Below, in pieces: positions 31,981-43,094 of a stretch of DNA of 64,000 bases. A model generated the notes under the pieces. The model was given only the letters and a program-made list of their open reading frames with translations. It was not told where the DNA came from and ran no database searches. Position 1 is the first letter of the stretch. Every line of letters begins with the position of its first letter. The position numbers and the translations under genes were made by a program. Source of the DNA: Plazaster borealis (Eukaryota > Echinodermata > Asteroidea > Forcipulatida > Labidiasteridae); contig CM037457.1 in NCBI GenBank assembly GCA_021014325.1, positions 10,482,538 through 10,546,537 of the forward strand, in the 5' to 3' direction.

Positions 31981-32082
31981 GTTAAAACTATGACTCCCGA
32001 GGTGATCCTTGGCGCATTCTATTTTCCTGAGGCTTTGAAAATAGACCGCTCTAGGGATCACCGAAGAAGTCTTAGTTTTAGC
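31981..32082. repeat. Hairpin with about 46-base arms
   Basis: Left arm includes ACTATGACTCCCGAGGTGAT and CATTCTATTTTC; right arm includes GAAAATAGACCGCTCTAGGG and ATCACCGAAGAAGTCTTAGT. The arms pair at about 80 percent of positions around a 10-base loop (CTGAGGCTTT). It is probably a foldback mini-element; a hairpin RNA origin is possible but untested. Confidence 0.65.
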
Positions 32083-32648
32083 TAGGGGATAGCACAAATA
32101 AAAGCAGTCAATATATAATTTGTTAGATAGGGAACATTTTTTTAATTTTGACCTGTGGTAATTTTGCTAGTTGATGTAGTAATGATGTCATTGATCTTAA
32201 CTTAGATATGGATACATTAAAAATGTATTTTATCCGCTGAAACTACATGTATGTTCAAATTTACTACCACTCTGGCTCCAGAGCTCAAAACGAGGCTGGG
32301 AAATATTTATTCACTTCCAACTACTAGTTTCACCGGGAAGACAAGGGACAAGGTCAAATTGGGCTCACCTCAGTGTGACTTTTGTACCTTTCATATGACA
32401 TATGGACTGTGAAAATAACGTATGTATTTCTGGAGTTATGATTTTTCGATACAATAAACTTTGATTCAATGTATTTTGACAACTGATGGCGTCACAACTT
32501 CTCCTGAAACTACAAGTTGTAGTCTAACTGCATGTTAACTTTCAAGTTGATACAAGCTTCGTTACTCTGCAATTGCTTGCAGAAAAGTTTATTGAGAAGA
32601 ATTAAAAGAAAAACTATTAAAATAAACAATTGTTTAAAAACCACTAGT

Positions 32649-32670
32649 TGTTCGGGCTATTGCCCGAACA
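32649..32670. repeat. Perfect 9-bp stem, 4-base loop
   Basis: TGTTCGGGC, loop TATT, GCCCGAACA. A GC-rich palindrome in AT-rich surroundings; too short to assign. Confidence 0.7.
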
Positions 32671-33432
32671 CCTGTCAAAGAAAGACTCCTCATATAAAAC
32701 AAAAATCCAACAACAAAACAGGAAAACTCTTCTACATTCATTATAAACTCACTATTGCAACAACAGAAAGGTCCTGGCGGTTGCGGAAATTTATAGCTGT
32801 GGCTCTTAACATAAGTTACTTTTACAGTGTACAATGTTGAGTGAAGTAGGCTACAAAGCAGTCGCTTTCAAAATTCACCTTACACTTATCTTTCAATGAA
32901 GTAATTTCAAAAATAATTTTGCATCTTTTTTTTCTTTAGGAATATTAGTCTTCTGCTATGCCATACAAATTAGCTGCTTGTTTGATGCTACCAAAGTGTC
33001 ACATCAGTCATATTAGTTATCCTACAAGTGAGAGTGGAATACAGAAAAATATATCCAACAAGACAGAAGGCAAGGTTGCTTATGGTAGATACAAGTGCTT
33101 TACTTTTGTACGTAACATAGAGATCTAGAGGCATGAATGTCTTAAAGTAGACTTACCTTTTTTCCTCAAGAGATCTCTATTCACCTGACCGCCTCTCCAG
33201 TAACTACACTTGCTTTCACTCAAAGGATGATAAACTATGCAGACTAGCAACGATGGTGACCTTCCTGCAAGTACAGAGCAACTGGGCTGGCTTGGTTTGT
33301 TCCTTTGTTCCATGGTTCTCAGTGAGCAGTCACACTCAAATCCAAGTTTTGTCTTCAATGTTTGAATCCTTTAATATAAAAAGTAGTACAAAAAATGTTA
33401 TGAAGATAAACATGTAAACAAACACTCTTTAT

Positions 33433-33618
33433 TAACCCCTTGACGCTGGTATTATCCGGCCTCAATGCCCGGCTTACACGCATGACTGCACAGCAGCCTT
33501 TGTTTGCTCACAGCTGTACCGGCCGCTGACTGCATTCCAGGGCTTACCACATACACTGTCCACAAAATTCCGGACCCCGATTAGCGGGCATAGCCGCCTT
33601 CCGTCTTCAAGGGGTTAA
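33433..33618. mobile_element. TTAA-flanked piggyBac-like MITE
   Basis: TTAA at 33433-33436 and 33615-33618 flank a 178-bp GC-rich element whose ends are CCCCTTGACG and CTTCAAGGGG, one mismatch. The CCC start next to TTAA fits piggyBac ends better than those of the AGGG group at 7 kb. No coding capacity. Confidence 0.8.
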
Positions 33619-33799
33619 CAAAGTATTTATCTCTTGTACGTCAATGAGAAAGAAAATTGTTGGAGGGACTTAATAGAAAAGAAAAATAACCAAAGCATAC
33701 ATGTATGTTGTGCTAAACACGTACTTCATACAGTTTCCTTGAATGGACAAAAATGAAAATCAAATTACGGAAACAAAGATAGTTAATCAGCTCCAACAA

Positions 33800-34480
33800 G
33801 TTCAGTTCGCAGTAGTTTCTTGGTTTATGACAATTGAGTTGGATTGACAACCTTGGATGTGAAGCTTGTTCTACAGGTAAGGGGCAATGTATTGTAACCA
33901 AATGCACCCTGTTCAACCTTGTTAGAGGAGGATATGATGAGAGTGTTTGAATTTGCAGTTTGCAGAGGCGGTTGTCGGGATGGTATACAGTGAGAAGATT
34001 TTAATATGAGCAAGTGCTGAGTCGTGAAGGAATTTCCAGATGAAAAGAAGAATTTTGAATATTATTATGCAAGGAAGAATGGGTGTGATGTGTTTATATT
34101 TGCATTTTCCAATTGTTAAGCATGCTTCTTGGTTTTGGAGTAGAGGATGGAGTTGCAGTAGTCAATATTGTAAATAATAAGGGACTGAATGGCAGTATGA
34201 CAGAAAAAGTGGTTAGATACTTTCTTATGTGTTTGATGCGAGAGGCGAAAGTTTTTCTAGATATTGCCAGTAAGCGTATGGCATTGGTGTATGAGGAGAG
34301 TTGCTGTTTTACTCATTCTAATTCACCATCAAGCTTGGGATTGTAGAAGAGGTACAGCTGCATCCCATCTGCATACTTGTGGTAATGAATTTTATGGTGC
34401 ATAATGATGTTTTTAGAGGGAAAGTATGAGCATTGAATAATACTGGGCCCAGAACTGAGCCTTGTAGACCAAGAACTGGT
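33800..34480 (-). pseudogene. LINE reverse transcriptase, C-terminal half, decayed
   Basis: On the minus strand from 34480: GSVLGPVLFNAHTFPL (motif B end), HYHKYADGMQLYLF at about 34360-34395 where the catalytic YADD has become YADG, then LDGELE and KQQLSSYTNAIR. Towards 33800 the closing region reads HCIPSRQPPLQTANSNTLII, then GAFGYNTLPLTCRTSF, like the family pattern near GDRAFSVAAPxLWNSLP. Many frameshifts. Its likely endonuclease half is at 37385-37915 on the same strand, with later insertions between. Confidence 0.72.
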
Positions 34481-34764
34481 AATCAAGAACACAGATAAGA
34501 CTATCTACAAGTACATCAATAAAGTAGAATGCTCCTACACCGAACACCGAAATAACAAACATTTGGCTATACCAAACACAACCTTTGGCTCCTGAGTTTA
34601 TTGTACAAAACATAATGAACATCCTGGCTGACTGAAGAAAAGAAACCTTGAATTACCAAATGCGAATCTCGTCGGTGTTACATTGGAGAACTCTCCACAC
34701 ATAGGCACTTTCATTGGTTACACAATCCCAAACAGAGCATCCCCTTCCTCAGCCTAAACCAGAG

Positions 34765-35265
34765 TCACCCCTTCCCCCACGGGCACCGAATTCTCCACTT
34801 GCTTTCATTGACTCGCACTGCCACATAGACCGTCTCCTCCAAGCAGCTCAACGCATGGGCACCCTCACTGAATTTCTGCAGGATGCCACTTTTGAAACAA
34901 CCAACTTCCAGGAGTGTATTGCCAACTTCTGTGATAAGGATACACTGGCGGAGCCAAAGCGTTGAGCGGAGTTGGTTAATACTAATTTGTCTTTGCTGTG
35001 GTCGGCTTCCATCCAAAACATGCTCACCACTTCACCTGGAGCACAGATCGGGTGATCTGGATTATTGTGGGGGACATAAGCTATTCAAGTCTTCTCAATG
35101 GTCAATCCTTCAACGCCTGGTCAACAATCCAGTGGTACTCCACTGTCAGAATGCGTGGTACTCCATTGCCAGGTGGTACTCCATTGCAAGAAGAAGAGTG
35201 CCTAAAGATTGCCAATGATGTTGAAGGTTCCCCAACCTGTACATACGGTTGACACCGATCTTCGA
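34765..35265 (+). pseudogene. TatD-like metal-dependent deoxyribonuclease, broken
   Basis: Three consecutive pieces of a TatD-type hydrolase lie in three different frames. The first frame (open 34714-34965) has LAFIDSHCHIDRLLQ, the N-terminal HxH metal site, with ATFETTNFQECIANFCD after it. The second (about 34994-35030) has AVVGFHPKHAHHFT, equivalent to the GxHPH box. The third (about 35107-35160) has LQRLVNNPVVLHCQNAW, equivalent to the P.v.HcRdA strand and histidine ligand. The C-terminal metal sites are not found. TatD enzymes are 3'-5' exonucleases acting on DNA; this copy cannot be functional as assembled. It is surrounded by retroelement debris, so it may be a host-gene fragment or cargo from an element. 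Confidence 0.75.
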
Positions 35266-35478
35266 GTAAGGAAAACATTCATTGGTCACATGTTGGACCA
35301 TCTTTTTGGAACCTCTTCAGAACCTCAGAATAGTCTCTCCAGCTTCAAAATAACTTGAAAACACACTTGTTCAGTTTAGTTTTTAAGTACCGTCATTAGC
35401 AGAGTTCTTTTTCTATGTGCCAGGAGTGTCTTTCTGACAGACATGGCGCACTACAAATGCCCATTATTATTATGTCGC
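35266..35478 (+). mobile_element. LINE/SINE 3'-end fragment
   Basis: Translated words FKI..LKTHL-like at about 35345-35375 and a tail GACATGGCGCACTACAAATG followed by CCCATTATTATTA at 35441-35475. This resembles the usual end of echinoderm LINEs and of the SINE at 8723-9128. Too short to classify. Confidence 0.5.
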
Positions 35479-36639
35479 TAAGGCAAATTCCCCTAGAATG
35501 TCTGCTTCTCGAGATGGACGCTCCCTAATTCAAACCGAGATGGTCACCTTGCTCTGTAAAATTTAACAACCTTACCATGGTGTACTTAGTCGCTTCAGAA
35601 GTCACCCACATCAGACGCATTTGTGAGGAGGATCTCTTCAAGTAGTGACTGTTAAGCACTAACTGACTCTACAATATTAATTAATTAAGTATGGTAGGGC
35701 CTTAACAGTGGCCAATATATTATATGTAATAATTTAATCATTAATTAACTAAAATTACTTTCAGCTAAATGGTTTGAATTATTGTTTGTAGCCCATCGAA
35801 CATTTGAGAAAGTGTGTTAGTTAAAGAAGAAGAAAAAAAATAAGAGAAGATTAAAAACTGAAATTTACTGTATTAAGAAGAGATGCAGATGTTGATTTTA
35901 TGATCGAGTTATTGATACAGATATTGATTTAATACTTTTGTTAAATGCTTTATCCATAAAAATTAAATAAGGATTTAATCAATCAATCGAACGCAAACTC
36001 AATTTTCTTCAGCTAAGTAGCCCAAATCAGAACATTTGAGAATATGCGAGAATTAAGAGAGCATTACAAACAGAAATTTACACTGTAAAGTACCAAGAGA
36101 TACACAATTGGGCTCTTGTTCTATGTTTAACAAATATAAACTTATGTGGTTGTTCAAAACAATGACACCAAAAACAATTTTGATGGAAAAGAGCAATCGA
36201 AAAGTTTCTTTAATTGAGAGGAAACCACTCTTTAATTTCTGAGGGAATAATAAAAAAGGCTTGAAAAAGCAGCCTGAAATCATCGCTTTAATAAAGAAGA
36301 ATATTGCTTAACATATTATACTTAAAAGAAAAACAAGTCAGTCCACAGGTAATTGATGAAGATTTTCTATCATTTTGGTTATGTAAATGTAGTATTAAAA
36401 ATGTGGTGAAGTGTAGTGACCATCACAATGAAGTGATTATGCAATAAACCTGTGAGGCATGGCTATGGCCCGCCATTGCCTTCATGCAGCCAGAACACGA
36501 GTGAGACGTATATCCCATAATCCAACCTGTCTGTACCTGTGTTTGATCCCAGGTCTACGAGTTTCAACTTGCCCACGACTACCCAGAATTATTGTTGGTA
36601 GATATGTAAAGATACAACACTTTCCTTAGCCACAAAGTT
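35479..36639. other. Unassigned, with a diverged duplicate segment
   Basis: Segments at about 35788-35890 and 36016-36125 share TAGCCCA..GAACATTTGAGAA, AAACTGAAATTTACTGT-like and AGAGATACA words in the same order, suggesting an old 230-bp duplication. No gene recognised. Confidence 0.35.
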
Positions 36640-36890
36640 GATCAATGGATACGCTGTCAGTTCAAATCAACCACAGCCATTTCCCAGCACAACATTACTG
36701 GACACATCTCATCAAAGCTACCAGGGCTGTATCCAAAAAGATGAAGATGGTTTCTGAACCACAATGGAGTGACTGCATCTGGCCGAAACCGAACCACCAC
36801 GTATGGATGTCAGATGTGTATGATTCCCCTCTGTCCAGAAGCCTGCTTCATCAAGTACCATGAGGATGCTCGTAAGAAAATTACCCTTGA
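36640..36890 (+). pseudogene. piggyBac-type transposase C-terminal end
   Basis: The frame at 36769 reads SGRNRTTTYGCQMCMIPLCP then EACFIKYHEDA. The spacing C14-X2-C17-X4-C22-X3-C26-X4-H31 matches the cysteine-rich C-terminal domain of piggyBac transposases. Upstream, another frame shows NHSHFPAQHYW, consistent with the linker before it. The RNase H-like catalytic domain is missing. TTAA-flanked non-autonomous elements elsewhere in the window could have been moved by an enzyme of this type. Confidence 0.68.
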
Positions 36891-36935
36891 CACCTCAACA
36901 GCCGAAACAAGTGTACCAACCTCTGAGCAGCCCAA

Positions 36936-37150
36936 AAGAACAGGAAAAGGAAAAGAAGCAGTTGGAGAAAGAACAGAAAGAAATGGTGAAGAAAAAAGTG
37001 GAGGGAGGAGAAAAAGGTGAGGGAGGAGAAAAACAGGAGGGAGGAGAGAGAAGGGGAGGGGAGTGGAGGAGAGAGAAGGGCAAAGGCCAAGGTACGCAGA
37101 GAAAAAAAAGGGGGGAAAAGAACAAGGAGCAGACAGAGAAAAAGTGAGAG
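36936..37150. repeat. Polypurine (GA-rich) tract
   Basis: About 215 bp almost purely of A and G on the plus strand (GGAGGAGAGAGAAGGGGAGG and similar). Open frames in all phases, including a lysine/glutamate-rich frame, are composition artefacts. Confidence 0.9.
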
Positions 37151-37384
37151 AAAAAATTCAACAGAAGGATCTGGAAGGACTCAGGCTATTAGCCATATTA
37201 AGAAAAACCAAGAGGACTCAGAAGAATTTGGGTCCTTTGAGCTTTTGACTCTCTAAAACTGAAGGATATACATGTAGTAGGATTTGAGCTATGTGCAAGC
37301 AAACTGTTATCTAGCTTTGCAGAGGTCATTTAATATAATGAAGTGGTTAGAGATGTAGCTTTGGATGACATTGATGTTGGACCA
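37151..37384. other. No feature seen
   Basis: Short unassigned stretch between the purine tract and the LINE endonuclease fragment. Confidence 0.3.
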
Positions 37385-37915
37385 ACTCTAGAGGTCATCA
37401 TCTTAGAAGATGACAGATTGAGGGTTTGGTTCCTGGAATGTGCTGAACTCATCACCACCTGTGTGAAACCAGTCACTGTCAGGAGTTCTTGAAATGAAAG
37501 CAACAAACATCTGGAGTGTTCACACCATCAACAAGAAGATTGAAGTCACCAGAGTATAGTGCTAAATCTGTGATCAAGTTCTCAAATTCGTCAACAAATT
37601 GAGTGATGGGCGACGAGGGAGGAAGATTCAATGTCAATATTATCAAACAAGCTGAATGATCCAACGTGGGGTGATGCCTTGAGGTTTAAAGATGAATTTA
37701 CACAATGTATAAACAATGCCAATTCCACCACCTCTCTTCATGCTCTTAAGTTTATGATTGGTACTCAATGAGTTCTTTAACTACCAGTGAATCCCGATCT
37801 TGTGACCAGGTTTCAGTGAGGAGAGCAATGTCAATATTGTTGTCTATTAAGTATCTGAATATGACAAGAGCCCTTACTGCAAAAACACAGACATTCAACA
37901 GTAAAAAATTAAATG
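37385..37915 (-). pseudogene. LINE endonuclease fragment, decayed
   Basis: On the minus strand from 37915: LLNVCVFAVRALVIF then YLIDNNIDIALLTETWSQDR (TETW box), a GGIGIVY-like stretch split across frames, PITQFVDEFENLITDLAL and LYSGDFNLLVDGVNTPD (GDFN box as SGDFN). The order is that of a CR1/jockey-like AP-endonuclease. Multiple frameshifts. Probably the 5' half of the LINE whose RT lies at 33800-34480. Confidence 0.75.
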
Positions 37916-38354
37916 AAGTGTTGATTTTCATCAGATGTTAAATTTGCATTGGGATAAAATAAAATTAAGCAATGCTTAATGAGGTTGCAGATCATTTTCA
38001 ATGGGGACAGGATGCAGTGACGAGTGCAAGTTAAAGATCACCAAATAGACGAACATACGCTATCCCAGCTAACATTGCTTACGAGAACAAAATAGGCAAA
38101 GTAAAAGTAAAAGTACAAACTTACAAAGACATTGGGTAAGAAACTGAACGCCAAAGCTAAATTGGGAGCGGTGTACATCATCATTTGAAAGACAGGTCAA
38201 CGATGTTCTCAAGCTCTTATGCCTCCACAGTCCACCAATATAAATTTTACAAATTCTGATGGGTCCTACCAGTCAAAAATGATTAAGTAAGTAACTTTCA
38301 ACACTTGATTAATTACCTCCTGTATTTTCGTTTAGCATCTAGAAACCTGTGTAT
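37916..38354. other. No feature seen
   Basis: Unassigned AT-rich DNA, possibly the 5' part of the LINE on the minus strand. Confidence 0.3.
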
Positions 38355-38935
38355 TATATTCATGGCTCATATCAAGCATAACGTCTCTTTAGTGGGAAAC
38401 TCTTTCATAAGAAGGCTTCAAGAAGATATTATACACAGCCATGATAATACATTTGAGTATAATCTTGCGATTAACAATATAGATGTACGGTCTGTATGCA
38501 AAGACCGTTGGCAGATACAAGACATTCATGTTAATTTGCCAAAACTGGTGGGGCAGGTCCCTAACGTCATCATTTTGCAATGTAGTGCTAATGATTTTTT
38601 TTTTAAAGATTCAATGAAATAGCTTGCCAGTTACTAGAGACTGTGGCAAGCGACGGGCAAAATGGCTATGGTGTGCAAGATCCTATATATGAAAAAGTGT
38701 CAGTACATGAAGACTGACAATGAAGTCGGCAAATTTAATGTACAGGTATATGAAGTGAATGCCTATTAATTTGAGGTTAAACTGTGTGAAGCAGCAAGGA
38801 GTTAAATACTGGTGTCATCATGGTATGAAAAAGCTAGGTATTCAGAGTTACCATGGGGTCCATCTTTCGGCCTGAGGACAATTAAACAAATTCAAATCAA
38901 TTCGTGGCACAATAGTTTGGTTTAAAAGCAGGAAA
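38355..38935 (+). pseudogene. SGNH/GDSL-esterase-like domain, broken
   Basis: The frame open to 38622 has KHNVSLVGNSFIRRLQEDI (block I, usually GDSh.rrl, here G-N-S with the serine kept), a middle with VCKDRWQIQDIHVNL, and NVIILQCSANDF (block III, where the expected G.ND reads SAND and keeps the asparagine). A different frame gives GVKYWCHHGMKKLGIQSYHG and VHLSA at about 38796-38860, equivalent to the block V D.vH..l..G motif with Asp replaced by His and histidine kept, followed by a stop and QLNKFKSIRGTIVWF. These are pieces of one domain of about 180 residues. SGNH domains occur in ORF1 of some CR1-like LINEs and in other mobile elements; host origin is not excluded. Confidence 0.7.
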
Positions 38936-39549
38936 ACAGGTCACTCATTCTGAATTATTCAAGTTGCCTAGATGGGCAGATAGCCACTTTCTAACAGTGG
39001 GCACTTCATCATTATATTACTGCTACACTGAGGTTATACAAAAAAATATGTAAAAAAAGTATATGCTTGTGTGTATTAGTACCTGTATGTAACGTACGCT
39101 AATTATCTAGACCCAAGGATGAGAGCAGGGAGCCCTCAAACTTGCTCCCAGGTCGCTGTCTGGCCAAACTATTTCTTCCAAACTTGTTCTTGTGTTCCAG
39201 ATGGAACAGTTTGTGGTGGAAAATAGTTGTTAATTTTAAGCAGTATAGCTAGTTTAGTCATAGAATTAGAAGATAACCAGCCAGTTAACATTGCCTTTTG
39301 TTCCGCCACATTATATGGCCATTTTAATTTAGGTTAATGCCTAACTCACTGTGCGGTAGGTGGCCAAGTTTTATGGCTTAGCCTGTGGTTAACCCCCCAA
39401 AAAATTAATACAATTTATAATAATAATAATCATCATCATAATGCACACAGTTTTTTGTAATGCTTTACCTGCCGAAAGTCAGTAGGGTAAAAATGGTCAA
39501 AGCTTATCCAACAAGAAACGTTGACCTTGTGAATAAACAAGGCTGGACA
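38936..39549. other. Flank of the SGNH remnant, no gene
   Basis: Non-coding, ending in a (TAA)n/(ATC)n microsatellite at about 39417-39440. The sequence before the microsatellite could be the 3' UTR of the element carrying the SGNH domain. Confidence 0.35.
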
Positions 39550-40049
39550 NNNNNNNNNNNNNNNNNNNNNNNNNNNNNNNNNNNNNNNNNNNNNNNNNNN
39601 NNNNNNNNNNNNNNNNNNNNNNNNNNNNNNNNNNNNNNNNNNNNNNNNNNNNNNNNNNNNNNNNNNNNNNNNNNNNNNNNNNNNNNNNNNNNNNNNNNNN
39701 NNNNNNNNNNNNNNNNNNNNNNNNNNNNNNNNNNNNNNNNNNNNNNNNNNNNNNNNNNNNNNNNNNNNNNNNNNNNNNNNNNNNNNNNNNNNNNNNNNNN
39801 NNNNNNNNNNNNNNNNNNNNNNNNNNNNNNNNNNNNNNNNNNNNNNNNNNNNNNNNNNNNNNNNNNNNNNNNNNNNNNNNNNNNNNNNNNNNNNNNNNNN
39901 NNNNNNNNNNNNNNNNNNNNNNNNNNNNNNNNNNNNNNNNNNNNNNNNNNNNNNNNNNNNNNNNNNNNNNNNNNNNNNNNNNNNNNNNNNNNNNNNNNNN
40001 NNNNNNNNNNNNNNNNNNNNNNNNNNNNNNNNNNNNNNNNNNNNNNNNN
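39550..40049. other. Assembly gap (500 N)
   Basis: Exactly 500 consecutive Ns. The round number suggests a scaffolding placeholder, so the true distance is unknown and sequences on both sides need not be adjacent. Confidence 0.99.
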
Positions 40050-42606
40050 ACCACGTTAAATGATTTGAATCATTATCGAGCTATATATCCCTTTTGGGTT
40101 TCTTGTTATATTAATAATATATGTAAAGGGGATAATTTTATATGACTGATGACACGTGAAAAATACTTGATTTATGAGAAGTAAATCCACATTGCACAAA
40201 ATCTCATTACATGAAGGCCGGATGTATGAATTATGTGAGCCAGAGTGCAGTGTCTTCAGGCTTCAATCACCTGTTTCAATATGCTCAAATCTCTGGATTA
40301 CCCGACGGAATCGAATATAGGCTTATGTCAGGAGGTATAAGGGAGCTTATATAAATTATGTTATCACATACCGTAACTGATCAATTGCGTTAACTCAACG
40401 GGGAAATCATACGCTTTGTTTTTACACGGCACTTGGTGTTCCCATGCCTCATATGTTTCAGTTCCCTATTTTTCTGAGTTTGAGTATAAAGGGATAATGC
40501 AGCCGAATTTTGCTTTTTAACTTCTTACTTAATAAACCAAGTTGGTCATAAATCAAAAATAATATTCCATTCTGATCTGTTTCAATCTTAAAAGTGAAAA
40601 ACGATTATACTTTGCCTTTAAGAGCAGACAATGTGACGAGTACCGACTATGTTCCCTAATCACGGGGAGCGCATTCACACAGATCATACTATTAGGTTGT
40701 CCGATCAAATTGCGACCCGAGTACAATGTGCCATGTACGATGAGCGATGTGCCGGGAGATTTCTGTTATTGAGAGGGACGGCTTATGAGAGTGCATCACT
40801 CTGAGAAAAGCCGGTATTTTCACCATTGTCGTCATAGTGGGACATGCTCTAATTCTTCAAAACACATTTGCTGCGTTTTGCCATAACCTTCATCAAGCCT
40901 TATTTAAAGCGTTGGCCTCAACAATAACGCCTAACCGAGTTTTTCGGGGTGCCTTATGGGTGAAGGAAGCATTTTCCCTCGGAGTAATGAAGGCAAAGAC
41001 CCAGAACAAAATGTGAACCCATATCACTTTCGCGTATGATCATTTTATTATTAAATGGAGAGTAGAGAGCAAAGTCTAACTCACAAACTTGTAAATAATT
41101 AAAATTCTTTTTTGTTTAAGCCATATACAAAAGGGACAGTTTCTATATCACAAACAATCAAAATAATATAATGTGAAGAGTGGTCAAACGATGAGCAAAT
41201 TTTGATGAGGAAAAAATAACCCACAAAAAGTGATGTTTAATAATTTGCCTGATTAAAATTTTCCAAAAAGTGCAACTAAATATTGCTTAATGCGGTTGAT
41301 TTATTTATATAATTATAATTGTTAGTCGCTATGTATATTCATACAGAATGATCATGTTATTCATTCGTTATTGCCCTTAACCGCTATATTAATTCACTTA
41401 CCCCCAAATAAGTTTTCTGATTTTATAAGCTTGACAATATTACTTTTCCAGCTGATTTAATTTAAGTTGTCTCAGGCGAGACACAATTAGTGGCCGATGC
41501 GTTATGGAGGGGATTTGTGAAAACGTGTGCTCTTTGTAGTGCCGTGATTTAATTACCCAATTGATCGTAATAAATAACCCTTGTCCCTTGAGTATGATGT
41601 AGGAAACGTTATGCTTCGTTTGCTTTCAGTCGTTTCGTGCAATTCATTCTATTACAAATGTTTACAATATTTCCAAGATCGGATGAATATTTAAGGCAAT
41701 CCGATTATATACCGGTAGGTCTGCAATAGATGTGTATCTATGGGGGTTAAGATTTGTGTTTGCATGGGCTGTATAGGATTTCATTTCACGGTTTTCCTTC
41801 TTTGGTTTGCAACTGTTAATCAATTGTGCCCTCAACAATCCCCGAATTGATGTACATAACGGAAAGGCCCTTGGTAAAGCTGTGAAGAATAACAGAATGG
41901 TGATATTGGCAGTGAATACGTTTCATTAAGGTTTTATTTGATGATTTGATTCTGCTTGCACCTGAGCATCTCCAATTGTATTTCCATGTATATAAAAAGC
42001 CTCACTTGCTCCTGTCCAATCTGCACTACTTTCAATTCAATGTTACATTTATTTCCATACTCACAATAATAGACAAAATCATTTGGACAAAAAATATAGT
42101 AGTACAATACAAGCAAAGAGTATATATACATGACCAATGATAAAGAGGATTACAAATAAATCAATAGAAGCTGTGAGTAAGGAGGCTGTTCAATAAGCAG
42201 AGACTTGTGGGGAACAGCCCTAGAAAAAAACACCCCAAAACAATAAACAATTAACAAACAAATAAGAAGAAATATAAACAAATTAACATGAGAAAATGCA
42301 AAGTGAAACGGTATAGGACTAATAAAACAGATAATGCCAGGGCATGTGACCCAAATTAAGAGTAGCAAATTAAGGTATACCCGGTATGCTTCAAGCAGGC
42401 TTACGGGCAAACCACGGTCGGGATATCATTAAAGGTTGCTGCAATTTTAGTTAGATACAGGCATGGACTAATGACTCGTGGTGAGGGCACTCGGTGATCT
42501 CGTGTGAGAGTAAAGGGCAAGGGATCGGAGGGCCATGGGGTGCGCGTATACTCCCCAGGCGACCATGCATGTTTACGCTGCTAATGATTCCTGTGCATTT
42601 GAGCAT
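40050..42606. other. Intergenic DNA, no feature recognised
   Basis: Over 2.5 kb without a recognisable gene, repeat or RNA. The only long frames (41934-42137, 42150-42410) are low-complexity and without motifs. Confidence 0.4.
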
Positions 42607-43094
42607 GAATGTTCCATTTTTAGTCCGAAAGGTTGGTCTTGATAGAGAATATTTCAATCAATTGGAAGACAAGTTAGGAAAAAAAACCTGGGTATCACAC
42701 GAGCTAGAATCATAATTTATTAAAATTTACACTATATAGAGAAATTTGTTCGCTGTACATTTCTGCCTTCTCGCGATTCGTCTGTTTCAAACGGTTTGTT
42801 TATGAAAACATCTCCAAGCCAAAATGTCGGGTTTTAAATGCTTTTTCGTTTGGAATGTTCCATTTTCAGTCCGAAAGGTTGGTCTTTATATTTTAACCAA
42901 TTAGAAAACAAGTTAGGAAAAAAAAAACTGGCTTACACACGAGCTAAAATCATAATTTATTAAAATTTACTATATAGAGAAATGTTTTCGCTGTACATTT
43001 CTGCCTTCTCGCGATTCGTCTGTTTCAAACGGTTTGTTTACGAAAACATCTCCAAGCCAAAATGTCGGGTTTTAAATGCTTTTTCGTTTGGTTT
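42607..43094. repeat. 246-bp tandem duplication, two units
   Basis: Units start at 42607 and 42853 with GAATGTTCCATTTT(T/C)AGTCC and end with GCTTTTTCGTTTGG. They differ by a handful of substitutions and small indels, including a 4-5 base difference in the TATAGAGAA region. Non-coding. Confidence 0.93.

Larger units (their letters stand above)
31011..33432. other. Mostly unique AT-rich DNA with small hairpins
   Basis: No gene recognised over 2.4 kb. Open frames at 31339-31524, 31668-31853, 32532-32840 and 33125-33358 lack motifs. Two secondary-structure features are listed separately (31981-32082 and 32649-32670). Confidence 0.4.

Noticed and set aside
33125..33358. 77-residue minus-strand frame as a gene
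   Set aside because: Some words look retroelement-like, but no diagnostic motif could be matched, so I left it unassigned.
36860..37256. Charged lysine/glutamate-rich protein frames and their serine/phenylalanine-rich mirror frames
   Set aside because: All arise from the GA-rich tract at 36936-37150; no conserved domain and open in several phases at once.
39460..40059. Long frames across the N gap
   Set aside because: They consist almost entirely of unknown bases.
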